Origin: Forficula auricularia
Lineage: Eukaryota > Arthropoda > Insecta > Dermaptera > Forficulidae
DNA length: 64,000 nt
Reading direction: 5' to 3'
Assembly: GCA_024734495.1 (NCBI GenBank)
Contig: JALMQS010000089.1
Coordinates: 3,049,445-3,113,444 of the forward strand
In this document: positions 46,427 to 56,805 of the stretch, piece by piece
Layout of the letters: every line of letters starts with the position of its first letter
How positions within the stretch are numbered: the first letter of the stretch is position 1
Notes under the pieces: generated by a model
What the model was told of the DNA's origin: nothing
What the model saw: only the letters and a program-made list of their open reading frames with translations
The model's database searches: none
Made by a program: the position numbers and the translations under genes

Positions 46427-47024
46427 CATCATCATTGAGTATACAGTCCTAAGACTGGTTTGATGCAACAATCCGTCTCCACTCGACTCTGTCCCCCGCC
46501 AGCTGTTTGACCTCTCTAAATGTCTGGCATCCCATATCCCCAATTATTTGGTTTAAATATTCTAATCTGGTTCTTCCCCTTCCCCTTTTCTTTCCCACCT
46601 CCCTCCCCCTCCAAGATATCCCTAAGTAGTCCCCCATGTCTCAGTGTATGCCCCATCATCTGGCCTCTTCTCTTCTTCAGACTCTTCCACAAGGTTCCTT
46701 CTTTCTCCGATTCTTCCAAGAACTTCTTCATTTGTAATTTTATCCATCTATTTGATATTCATCATTCTTCTGTAGCACTACATTTTGAAAGCCTCTAATC
46801 TCTTTCTCTAATTGTCCAGGTTTCACACCCGTACATGGCTATGCTCCATACATATGTCTTCAATAGCAACTTCCTGTTTTCTAAGCTGATTGAGGAGGAG
46901 CTTAGTAGTTTTTGTTTTGAAATAAACCCCATTTTTGCTTGGGCAATTCTTGATTTAATTTCGTTTTCGCTCCTCCCATCCCATATTATTTTACTTCCTA
47001 GGTAGAGGAATTCCTTAGCTCCTT
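46427..47024 (-). pseudogene. 5'-truncated LINE, reverse transcriptase C-terminus
   Basis: The - strand encodes KEFLYLGSKIIWDGRSENEI, LLLKTYVWSIAMYGCETW, KKRRGQMMGHTLRHGGLLRD and LAGDRVEWRRIVASNQS in interrupted frames, the usual end of endonuclease/reverse-transcriptase LINEs. The 3' tail is a TGA/ATG repeat. AAGTAACACT flanks both sides (46417-46426 and 47025-47034), so truncation happened at insertion. It sits inside an inverted pair GGTTAGAAAGTAACAC / GTGTTGCTTTCTAAAC. Confidence 0.88.
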
Positions 47025-47149
47025 AAGTAACACTAAAGAAATAATTTAATATAATATATTTTTTGTAATATTGTCTATATTCAAAATATTTAATTTCTTT
47101 GGTGTTGCTTTCTAAACATTAAATAAAGCAACTTTATTTGTTTCTTTTT

Positions 47150-48097
47150 TAACCGACTTCAAAAAAGAAAGAGGTTCTCAATTCGACTGAATTTTTTTTT
47201 GTGTCTATGTTACCTGATATCTTTGCCAATTGTAAACCGATTTTGATGATTTTTTTGCATTGGGTTCAGTCTAGTTTCCGATTGGTCCCGTTTTTTCATT
47301 GGTATTGGACCTTTTTTGCTATGTTTGTTTATGCATAGCTTCTTTGTTTATTAACCGATTTCGACGATTCTTTTTATATTGGAAACAGGGTACCTTAGGG
47401 GTGGTTCAATATTAATTTAGTCAAGTTCTGATGATATGATCAATGACGAATTAACGTAAATATCCAATTCTTATGAGCAAATCATCGTAATTATAATAAA
47501 TAAAATCTTCTATGAAAAAAATCAATCTTAAAACGTTCATTTAAAACCCGCAAACGTTTCTAGAGAATTTCTATATTTATGAATTTAATTTTATTATCAT
47601 TTTCTGATTCATTCGCCCGACCATTTATCTTACAAGATGCATGCAAGGTATTATATTATTAAGTCACTATTAATAACATCACTAAAAAGAGAAAAATAAA
47701 AATAATTTTTATAAAAAAAAAACATACTTCAAAAAACTTAAATGCAACAAATAAAATAAAAAAAATAAAATAAAGAACACTAAAAGGTATAAAATAATAC
47801 TCTAATTTAGTTACAACTAAACGACGAAATATTTACATGAAATCACTTTTTGAAGTCGGTGCTAAACAAACTATATAAGCGAGCGTACCCGCCAATCGTA
47901 CTAAGTAAAATCCGTCGAGTTTGATTCATAAAATGTATATGTTTGGCACCGACTTCAAAAAGTGATTTCATGTTAATATTTCGTCGTTTAGTTGTAACTA
48001 AATTAGATTATTATTTTATACCTTTTAGTGTATTTTATTATATTTTTGAGTTTTATTATTTTATTTGTTGCATTTAATTTTTTTGAAGTCGGTTTTA
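47150..48097 (+). mobile_element. ACCGACTTC-family element, copy without retroposon
   Basis: It starts TTAACCGACTTCAAAAAAG, followed by AAAGAGGTTCTC, and ends GAAGTCGGTTTTA. It is collinear with 17951-19373 but lacks the retroposon there, so it serves as the empty-site reference. The palindromic right part spans 47713-48097. Confidence 0.8.
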
Positions 48098-48228
48098 TTC
48101 TTTTTTATAAAAATTATTTTTTTCACTGAAAAAATTACATTGATAAAGGGAGCAATTCTTCCGAAATATCTGGTTTATTGAAACGTTTTGAGGATTGTTT
48201 TTTAAAGATTTGTCTTTATATATATATA

Positions 48229-48490
48229 TGTTGCAGTAATAACTAGTTTTTAGTAAGAACGGATACTTACTAGTTAAAACACGTTTCACTGAATACCTTT
48301 GTGGCAACTAGAATTTACTGATGTTGGTGAGTTTGGTTCAAAAGTCTAAAATCTTCATTTTTGATCTCCCGCCTCATTTTGGGTGTTTATTTTCAAAAAT
48401 TTTTAAACGAAAAGATTAAAAATTAGAAGCAAAGTTGTAGAGGATGTAATTTTTGTAATTATCGTTTAAAAAACGGGTTTTTACTGCAAG
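48229..48490. mobile_element. Deletion copy of the TTGCAGTAA palindromic MITE
   Basis: The left arm (TTTTTAGTAAGAACGG, GTTTCACTGAATACCTTTG, ACTGATGTTGGT) is full, but the right arm is reduced to AAAACGGGTTTTTACTGCAA. The complete version is at 55863-56204. Confidence 0.75.
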
Positions 48491-48507
48491 ACATATATTA
48501 GGGTGCT

Positions 48508-49085
48508 CCTTATTTTGGATATTTTCGAATATTTACGCTGACAGGGGCTCATATGGTTAGAAATAAATAACAAAAAATATCCCCCAAGTTTCAAGTCTCT
48601 ATCTCAATTTTAACATGGGGTTTTTGGCATTGAACGATCAATTTTTTATTCCGGCCAAAGTAATGATTCAAAATTTTTGAAACTCTGTAGCCTTTATCCT
48701 TATAATACTAGCTATCCCTCAGAATTTTTACAGATTTTTAGCTATTATAATTTTGGAGTCTATTACTTACTAATACTAAGATTTAGCAGTATTTTATCTA
48801 GATATAACACCAAAATTATAATAGCTAAAAATCTGTAAAAATTCTGAAGGATAGCTACTATTATAAGAATAAAGTCTAGAGTTTCAAATTTTTTGAACAA
48901 TTACTTTAGGTGGAATAAAAAATTGATCTTTCAATGCCAATGTTATTTAGATGAGAAACTTAATCGCTGTGTAGCACTCGGTTAAAATTGAGATAGAGAC
49001 TTGAAACATGGGGATATTTTTTTTATTTATTTCTAGCCAAATGAGCCCCTGTCAGTGTAAATATTCGAAAATAACCAAAATAACA
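48508..49085. mobile_element. Large hairpin MITE
   Basis: Left words TATTTTGGATATTTTCGAAT, GACAGGGGCTCAT and CTATCTCAATTTTAAC are mirrored on the right. Arms are about 250-290 bp around a short loop near 48775. No coding potential. Confidence 0.85.
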
Positions 49086-50425
49086 ACCTCATTGATTTCT
49101 CCTTATAAATTCCCAATTAAATTCTACGATCCGTTCAATAGATAATAATTTGCTTTTGCCGAACATTCCGAATAAAATAACTTTTGATATAAATTATTAT
49201 TTAGCTTAACGTGTTTTAATGTTTATTTATTATTTTTAGAATTTATTTAACAAAAAAATGTTCAAAAAAACAACTTAATGATAAAAGGATGATTTAGGTA
49301 TGTATTTCTAAAATTTAATTCTGATTTATCTGTTGAACTGTTGAAAACTTTTCCCATGGTTTTTTATTAAAGACAATGAATTGCCAACAAGTATCTCTCT
49401 TCCGCCCACCACTTCATTTACATAATCTGTATTTATTTATTTATTTATCTAAATGATTATCCACTTGAATGGCCCTATTCACACTATACAAGTTAATAAA
49501 TATTTTAAATTATGCTAATAAGTGCAAACAAATCCAAGAGGGTTGTTTCCAACCCCTATTGTGTGATTGTTTGACTTACTCTTGACGTCAAACGGATGGG
49601 GTGGATGAATTGACGGGTGGCATATAGATAGGGAGGGTTTATGTTCGGGGTGGAATAAATATAATCTTGAGGGCTAATTTGTAAAGAATTAATTCAATTA
49701 CAATTTGATTTTCATATTAGACAATTGTATTCAAATTTATTTTTAGGAAAAATTATTATAAGCAAAAAGTAGGTACTTACTAAAAGTATTAAATAAAATT
49801 AAAGAGTTCAGGCAGCCAGAATAAAAAAAATACCTCTAAATTGACGGAGAATACAAGCTATACTGATTCACAATATCTAATAAATAATCCTTTTAAAAAT
49901 AATTTCAAAAAAATTGTTTGTTTTTAAAGTTCTTGAGAATGTTGATATTTTTTTTTTTTTTTTTTTTTGAGGGGTAATTTTTTTAACTTTTTATTTTTAA
50001 GGTAGGTACATATTTAATTGGGAAAATGCTTTAATAATGTAATATTGAACTCCAAAATTTAATGGACGAAATGTTGCTTAAACAGTAAATAAGTGTTTTA
50101 TTAAATTGTCATTTTTCCAATCATTCATATCGATCAAACTGAGGATACAGGATGATAATATTTAATTAAAAAAAACCGAAACGTTGCGCTAGCATGTCTG
50201 TCCCTAATAAAATGGAGACTGCAAAACGACTACTATATCAATTATTCAAAAATAATAGTGATAATAATAATTTATAAGAATTTTGCTGGCTTGGTGTGTA
50301 CTGGATATATTAATTTTTATTGTTAAGGATAAATAAAAAAAGATAATAATAATAATAGTAAACTCATATATTATCAAAAGCTTACTTTTTTTGCTTGTTG
50401 CTGAAGACATGGAGGCCTCCACCTA
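49086..50425. other. Intergenic DNA
   Basis: AT-rich, with a T-run at 49949-49967. A piece near 50400 (GCTGAAGACATGGAGG) resembles one 119-bp-array word. No gene is seen. Confidence 0.4.
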
Positions 50426-51071
50426 AGGACGTTCCCTAATAAATCGATTTTCTTGCAATCCTAGTGAAACTTACAATACACATATTTATAAGTGTACTTT
50501 ATACGTAGAAATTTTTTTCAATAGTCCTTGCAGCAGTAAATTTGTAAATATTGACCATTTAAATTTCCATATTTAACACACGAACCCTATCCCGAATGAT
50601 GTTAAAGCGACTGTTTCATTAAATAACAATCTTAATTTTCTTGAAATTATTTTGAAAAACTGAGAATCATTAACTGAAGATATAACTAATATTTTTCCGT
50701 TAAAATAATTGTAGAAAGCGATATTCGTTTTGTCTAAAAAATGTTAAAAGTTAGGTATTTTCGATGGTTTTAATTTTTTCTCTCATGGTATGACAAGTTG
50801 ACAACGTCGCACTAAAATCACTCAATTTTTCGATATCTAAAAAACTTTTGCAGCTGGAGCATTTGAGATTTTTAGCTAATTCTCTCAACCTAACTATACT
50901 GTTCTCATCTTGAATTTCGCATTGAGCTGTTTCATGAAGTGTTTTTTTTTTTATTCTTTGGCTTTTAGGGTAGGTAAGAATGTAATGTTGCCAGATCCGA
51001 GAAACTTTCTGCGCATGTGAGAGTAGGGGAAAGAGCGAACTGGATCTAAGCAATATTATAGGGAACGTCCT
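50426..51071 (-). mobile_element. Inverted-repeat transposon fragment with Cys-containing ORF
   Basis: The ends are AGGACGTTCCCTA and TAGGGAACGTCCT, flanked by TA on both sides. A - strand ORF (50751-51089, 112 codons) contains VRLRELAKNLKCSSCKSFLD, which looks like the CxxC-containing N-terminal part of a transposase. It might be Mutator-like, but a TA duplication fits Tc1/mariner better, so the class is open. Confidence 0.6.
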
Positions 51072-51279
51072 TACTAGAGTTTTCCACAACTATTTATTTA
51101 TTTTTTCAACCAGTTCAGAAAAATTCAATTAAAACATGTACAAACGCTCACCCATCCAAAGACCATCTAAGTAAGATGCTTTATTCAAAACAATCTTTAT
51201 TTTAAAATGTTCATGAGCTAAGTGAAAATATTTAGTTAGCCGGGAGAAGTAGTGTTATTATTATTCAAAAAGGAGATTG
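51072..51279. other. Intergenic DNA
   Basis: No recognised feature. Confidence 0.35.
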
Positions 51280-51830
51280 TTCTCTGCTTGATTCAAATAA
51301 ACATATATGGTACATATACTATTATATAAAGAATATATGTAATTTATTTGTTAGAGACTAGTTTCGAGGGTTTTGCCTTATCATCAGTTTTGTTGATTAG
51401 AAAAAATATATTTAATATTTCTCATGGGTTAAAATACGTTGATTCAATGAGTCTCCAGCTTACTATTACAAAAAAACGAAAACATCAAATTAGGTAGTTC
51501 AACCCTTGAGATACAATATTTCTAATTAAAAAGACTGATGATGAAGGTTAAACCTTTAAAACTCTAGCTTTTAAGGAATTTGGTGTTGGTAATTGGTGAA
51601 ACATTTTTTAAAATTATTGGATGAAAAATACTTGGTAGGTTTCACATTAAGAATGAAGATATTAAGAAGAAAATCTTAATGTGAAACTTACCAAGTATTT
51701 TTTATCCAATAACTTCAAAACTCTCTTTCTCTATCAAATAAATTATACTAGTATATATTCATTATACCTATGTGTATGTTTATTGGCATCAAGCAGAGGA
51801 CAACTTGATTGATTTTTCTTTATGTGTATG
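51280..51830. repeat. Hairpin-motif repeat, two facing copies
   Basis: TTGATTCAAATAAACATATA and an inverted hairpin motif (51358-51395) face a + motif at 51531-51565. Between them lies a small perfect-arm hairpin at 51610-51715 (GGATGAAAAATACTTGGTAG and complement). The end (ATCAAGCAGAGGACAAC) mirrors the start. Confidence 0.65.
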
Positions 51831-52320
51831 ACCGTTAGCTTAATTTATTCTAATTGAAAAAAATAAATAAATACCAATAATAACATCATAACATATTATT
51901 TTATTTTATTTAATAATTAACTCATATTTTAAAAAATTGTTGAGATCATAATAATATATTTTGCAAAAGTCAGGTACAAATCTACATATTACCATTAAAC
52001 TTATTGAATAGATAATTTTGAGAAATAAACATGAATACACACACACATATGCCCAGCTTACACCCAAGCCTCTAAAACTACTTTGCTCCAGGGCGGAATG
52101 AAATTTGTTAAGTAGGTATAAATATGAAAAATTCTGATAAATGTCAATCGACAATTCAGCAAAATCGTGGGTGGATCAAGTGTGGTGTAAACCCATCGGG
52201 TGGCACCCAAAATCCCGACAAACCAAAATCTATTTGACAAGATTAACCTAATTAACACAAAAAGTATATAATTGAAATATCAGACAGAAAGAAAGAAATG
52301 CCATTCAAATTTGTTTGTTA
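51831..52320. other. Intergenic DNA
   Basis: AT-rich. A - strand ORF at 52058-52258 (NRFWFVGILGATRWVYTT) is not recognised. CACA microsatellite at 52037-52047. Confidence 0.35.
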
Positions 52321-52857
52321 TCTATATAAATAAAAATGTACTGTTACGCTTAAGTGATACGTTGAAGGATCTCCGAAAGTTCTTCACCGATTTCTTTGAA
52401 ATTTTCACACAACATTCCATTCAAATACACAAGTGTTTTTATATATAGTGTTTTATAGATATCACACCTGTGCCATGTAAATTTTTTCGAGGAAACAACA
52501 CCAGCGCCTCTCTGGGGGTAAAAGCAAACAAACAAGATGGCCGATAATAGCTTTCTGGAAATCTTTCAATTGTCAATATTACTTTTGGTTAAGGGAACAA
52601 TTTTGACAAGTAATATATAAGTCATTAATTAATTATAAACCTGGCCCAAAATTTAGATATACCAATCAGAGGACCAAACGGACATATGTTGCGAATATAG
52701 TTTCGATACATCCAGTGGTTTAGGCGTGAAGCATAAGAGTTAGTCACAGCCACGCGTGGTCGGGTCAGCTATTATCTATATAAATTTTAACCATAAAACG
52801 AGACGCTTCCCGCCAGGAGCTAGGTGACGCCGGGCCGAAGGCCCGGTCGTCAGCTAG
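52321..52857 (+). mobile_element. Helitron-type element (non-autonomous)
   Basis: It starts TCTATATAAATAAAAATG after an A and ends with the hairpin CGGGCCGAAGGCCCGG followed by TCGTCAGCTAG before a T, the 5'-TC, 3'-hairpin and CTAG marks of Helitrons inserted between A and T. An internal TCTATATAAATTTTAACC at 52774 looks like a second start, so it may be a tandem or chimeric copy. No Rep/helicase. Confidence 0.85.
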
Positions 52858-54133
52858 TTTTAAAATAAAATTCGAAATATTGTTCGGTTTATGTGACTTA
52901 ACTAAAAATTTTGATTTATTGTATGTTTAATACCATACAAATGCATTTTGTTGGTTCAATGCGTGTTTTCTTTCCATATATGGTTGTAATATTGTTTTTT
53001 TTCACATTTACACTTATTGAACACTTGTAGTTCAATTTTGCTGAATTCAAATTAATCACTTACACTAAAAATCAATAAGTACAAAATTAGTTGTAAAGCC
53101 AGATTTCGAAAAACAAAAAATATTGAAAATATTTAATAAACCACGACTGGTCAAAATATCCCGAATGTGTTGACCCACAACTAGATACCCAACACATTCT
53201 CCCTTGCCTTATTTCTCCTCTGTTGAGTCATTTCCCCTTTAATGTAACGAACATTTTCAAACAGAAACGTCGCTAAAGATTCACTTCAAAAATTATAATT
53301 ATTCTTATTTATGCGTGGCCTTTGGAAATATTTATGTGGTCAATGTAGCCCGCCATGCAATTTGAGAAGGCCATTTGATAATTAGTAAGTTTGTAATTTG
53401 ATATTTGACTTTTCTTCAATTTTGAATAATAGTAAGATGGCCCAACTTTAAACGCATCTTTGAGTCAAGCTCAGTCCGGAACGTATCGAGATTGAATGAA
53501 ACCTGGGTGTAAACTAAATCACAGACAAGTACACATACAACATAATACATTCATACAGAGGAGTTAATACACTGTACATATTAATGAAAAATAAATACAG
53601 AGTACCATAAATTCCTATCTATTTAATTTTTGAAAACAGATAAGAACAACATCTTAAATTACGAATTTTTGATGGGTTATTCCTAACAGAATCTACATTC
53701 TGAGAAATAACGCACCCTATACATTTATGGCACAAATTTTATATACATTATATAATGAATAAAGATATGTTTTTTTCATTTGAATATATTTTTAACAAAT
53801 TCAAAAAAAAATCATTAAACGATAATAATTTATAAAATTAAAAATATATCTAACAAATATGAAATTTATTTAAAAACCAAGAATATCACTGGCTGCATTT
53901 CATGCAGCAACATCATAAGGGTTGTGCAGAGAGTATAAATATTTTGAATTTCCTTTATCAATTAAAAGTATTTTTTAATTTAAACATTATTTCATTATTT
54001 TTTTAATAATAAGGTTGGAAGAAGGTGCAATACTTTTTACTTCATAAAATGATGAACCTTAAAAATATTCACAACAGTATCAAGGGATTTATTTTTTGTG
54101 TGGAGATTAGCTGTTTAAAAAGAACTAGTGGTA
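52858..54133. other. Intergenic DNA
   Basis: AT-rich. GCTGCATTTCATGCAGC at 53892-53908 is a small perfect hairpin. I see no gene or repeat family. Confidence 0.4.
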
Positions 54134-54764
54134 TTGAGTGGATATTAATGAGGCAGTCCAAAAAAAAGAAGAAGATAATTTATACTTTATGTTGATTAAT
54201 GTCCATTATAATTAGTAGATTAAAAATTCACAGTTCTTTGGACAATGAAACGTTGTACAAAAATTGAAGAAGAGCTTCAATAAAAAACATTGTCCAAAGA
54301 ACTGTGAATTTTCAATCTAATAATTTATACTATCTTCTTATTCATAAACCGACGCTATTCCCATCTTCTTCAGGTCAATATATTATTGTTACTGCCACTG
54401 AAAGAGGAGGCAGAGGGGAATATCGTTGGATTTACTTCACTGACTTTTCAAAACCCTGAAGAAGGAAAGAATAGCCTCCGAAACGTCGGTTATTGATTAA
54501 AAATATATTAAATTGGAAGTTTTTGTGCCGAGGGTAGCAGAATTTTTATATATTGAAGGAGACAATAAAGAGTGTGTCTTCTGCTGGAATTATAAATTTT
54601 ATTTATTTATAATCGTTATAACGATTATAACGATTATAACGATTATAAATAAATAAAATTTATAATTCCAGCAGAAAACACTCTTTTATTGTCTCCTTCA
54701 AAATAAAAAGATAGTATGAATTATCTCCTTCTTTTTTTGGACTGCCTCATCAATATCCACTCAA
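54134..54764. mobile_element. Composite palindromic element with hairpin motif
   Basis: The outer ends TTGAGTGGATATTAATGAGG and CCTCATCAATATCCACTCAA pair. Inside are a hairpin at 54175-54335 (CACAGTTCTTTGGACAATG and complement) and another at 54545-54705 with CGTTATAACGATTATAACG in its loop. 54454-54495 has CTGAAGA, then a stem and CCGAAACGTCGG. A segment near 54241 (GAAACGTTGTACAAAAATTG) is shared with the palindrome at 60911-61379. Confidence 0.75.
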
Positions 54765-55862
54765 TTTCACTTATCAGTCCGTCTCTAACTAATGTTATCT
54801 TCCAACATAATATAAATAAAGAATAAATTTATATCTATAAGAAAGGATTGAAAATTTTCATTTTTGAAATATGTATATTTCAAAAAAAAAATTTTTAAGA
54901 TGTTTATAAATTTCTTATCAAAACGTAAATATATTAGAAAAGTAAGTAAAATATTTTAGATGGGGCTGCAGTTCTATCACCTCCACCCCTTCTGGATACG
55001 CTATGATTCAGATTTTAGTGTAATCATTAATATTAATCCATGTGAGAGATATCATGAGTTATCAAACTTGATGATACGAACCCTCTTAGAACAACTATAA
55101 TCAAAATTTAAAGTTACTTTCTGTTAATGTCTACCGGGTTATTTTTTCGCATGATATCTAGCAATACTGAAAATCTAAGAAACATCTTATATTTGTTATT
55201 CAAGTATGCTGTAAGTACTCTGGTTTGTAAAGGTTGCTAGGAATTAGAAAAATGTACTGAGTTTTCTGAACCTATTTAGACAATTAAAATGTAAAATTTT
55301 TAGAATAATAATCAATATTCTATCAACATGTATTTTATCTCCCTAAACCTATTAGTTATCACAAATACTATAAACTATAGTAAGCACCATCCGCAGATTG
55401 AGCCACAAGTTATCCTATCACATATCCTAGCAAAAGACTGAGTCTGATAAAACAAAAATTGATGATAAATCAAACAATAAAACAATCTAATAGTACAAGA
55501 ATAAAAAATAACAGCTACAACCATAAGAATTGAATTTCAAAATAAAATCACAATATAGAAAATATTCTATTGAACAATTTGTGGAATGAATTTGAAGTAA
55601 AAAAAAGTGTTTACAATTCTCGAATATAAAAGGCCAAGAAATTCATCAAAACGACACGGTAAATATAGGTATTTCACGCCACGAAATCAGAGTTCCTCCT
55701 GATAAGCGGGTCATAGGATCTAATTTGATAATGTGAAATATTCGTACTTTTAAAATGAATATTTTTTTAGAAATTATCACCTAATGAGATATAGGAATGA
55801 ATTTGAAAAACAAAGTATTTTTTTTATTATTAGTATAATAAAAACTTCAAATAGTTTTATTA
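54765..55862. other. Intergenic DNA
   Basis: AT-rich, no recognised feature. Confidence 0.45.
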
Positions 55863-56204
55863 GTTGCAGTAAATCCCCGTTTTTAGTAAGAAAGGGTTCT
55901 TACTAGTTAAAATGCGTTTCACTGAATACCTTTCTGGCGACTAGAATTTACTGATGTTGGTTGAGTTTTGCCCAAAGGTCTAGATCTTCATTTTTGACCT
56001 TCCGCTTCATTTTGGGTGTTTATTTTCAAAATGTTTTAAACGAAAATGTCAAAAATTAGAAGGAAAGTTGTAGAGGATATAATTTTTGACATTTGAATCA
56101 AACTCAACCAACATCAGTAAATTCTAGTTGCCACAAAGGTATTCAGTGAAACGCGTTTAACTAGTAAGAACCCGTTCTTACTAAAAACGGGGTTTTACTT
56201 CAAC
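55863..56204. mobile_element. TTGCAGTAA palindromic MITE, complete copy
   Basis: The left arm (CCCCGTTTTTAGTAAGAA, GTTTCACTGAATACC, ACTGATGTTGGTTGAG) and its full complement on the right enclose about 130 bp of loop. It shares both ends with 48229-48490. Confidence 0.85.
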
Positions 56205-56205
56205 A

Positions 56206-56474
56206 TAAATAATTATTTCGCCAGTAGTTGACATTGTGTCAGTAGTTGGCTTTGATAGACATGACAAAAGGGATGACGCTATGATATAATGATCAATTTT
56301 TGATTATGAGAACCAGATTTCCTGTTTTAAATGTTGCCAACTATATATGTTTTTGAAGGTGTCAACTACTTGTAAACTTACTCTAGATTTATGGAAAACA
56401 TTAATCAAACATTTTTTATTAAGTATTATCAACATTTTTTCATTACGCTTAACATGTCTTGCAAAATACAATAA
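56206..56474 (-). other. 3' flank of the APD-like gene
   Basis: TTTATT at 56415-56420 is an AATAAA on the - strand, 55 bases after the stop codon, and is the likely polyadenylation signal. No other feature. Confidence 0.5.
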
Positions 56475-56805
56475 CTATTGAAAGGCAAATATGAGTATCA
56501 AAAGGGGCACAGCAAGGACACAACCCAGATAAACAGCCGTTCGTGGTTCACAAGTAGAAATTGCTACAAACTCTTCGTTCCATAATGTAGCATTTTGATT
56601 CGGTACAGGCACTTCAACAATCGCTGTTTCACTGGAGAAAAATCCCAATGGAAGAGAACACGATTCAGTCGAGTTAAGACATTGGGCCACCGGATATGAG
56701 ACATCGTAGACTACTTTTTCGATATCAAAACGGGCGCCAATAAAGTTGGGCTGGACTTCGTTCTCCGATCCAAAAATGAAGAAGTAATAACCATTCGAGG
56801 GGATT
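56475..56805 (-). CDS. APD-like gene, last exon (middle domain end, TM, stop)
   Basis: The acceptor is TTATTTGAAG, weak in pyrimidines, but the phase (two bases AA plus A, Lys) fits. It encodes IPSNGYYFFIFGSENEVQPN, the Cys pair QCLNSTESCSLPLG and a hydrophobic C-terminal helix that ends at the stop. N-glycosylation sequons (NST, NAT) suggest this part faces the lumen or outside. Confidence 0.88.

Noticed and set aside
53892..53908. Hairpin GCTGCATTTCATGCAGC as a microRNA
   Set aside because: The stem is only 6-7 base pairs, far too short for a microRNA precursor.
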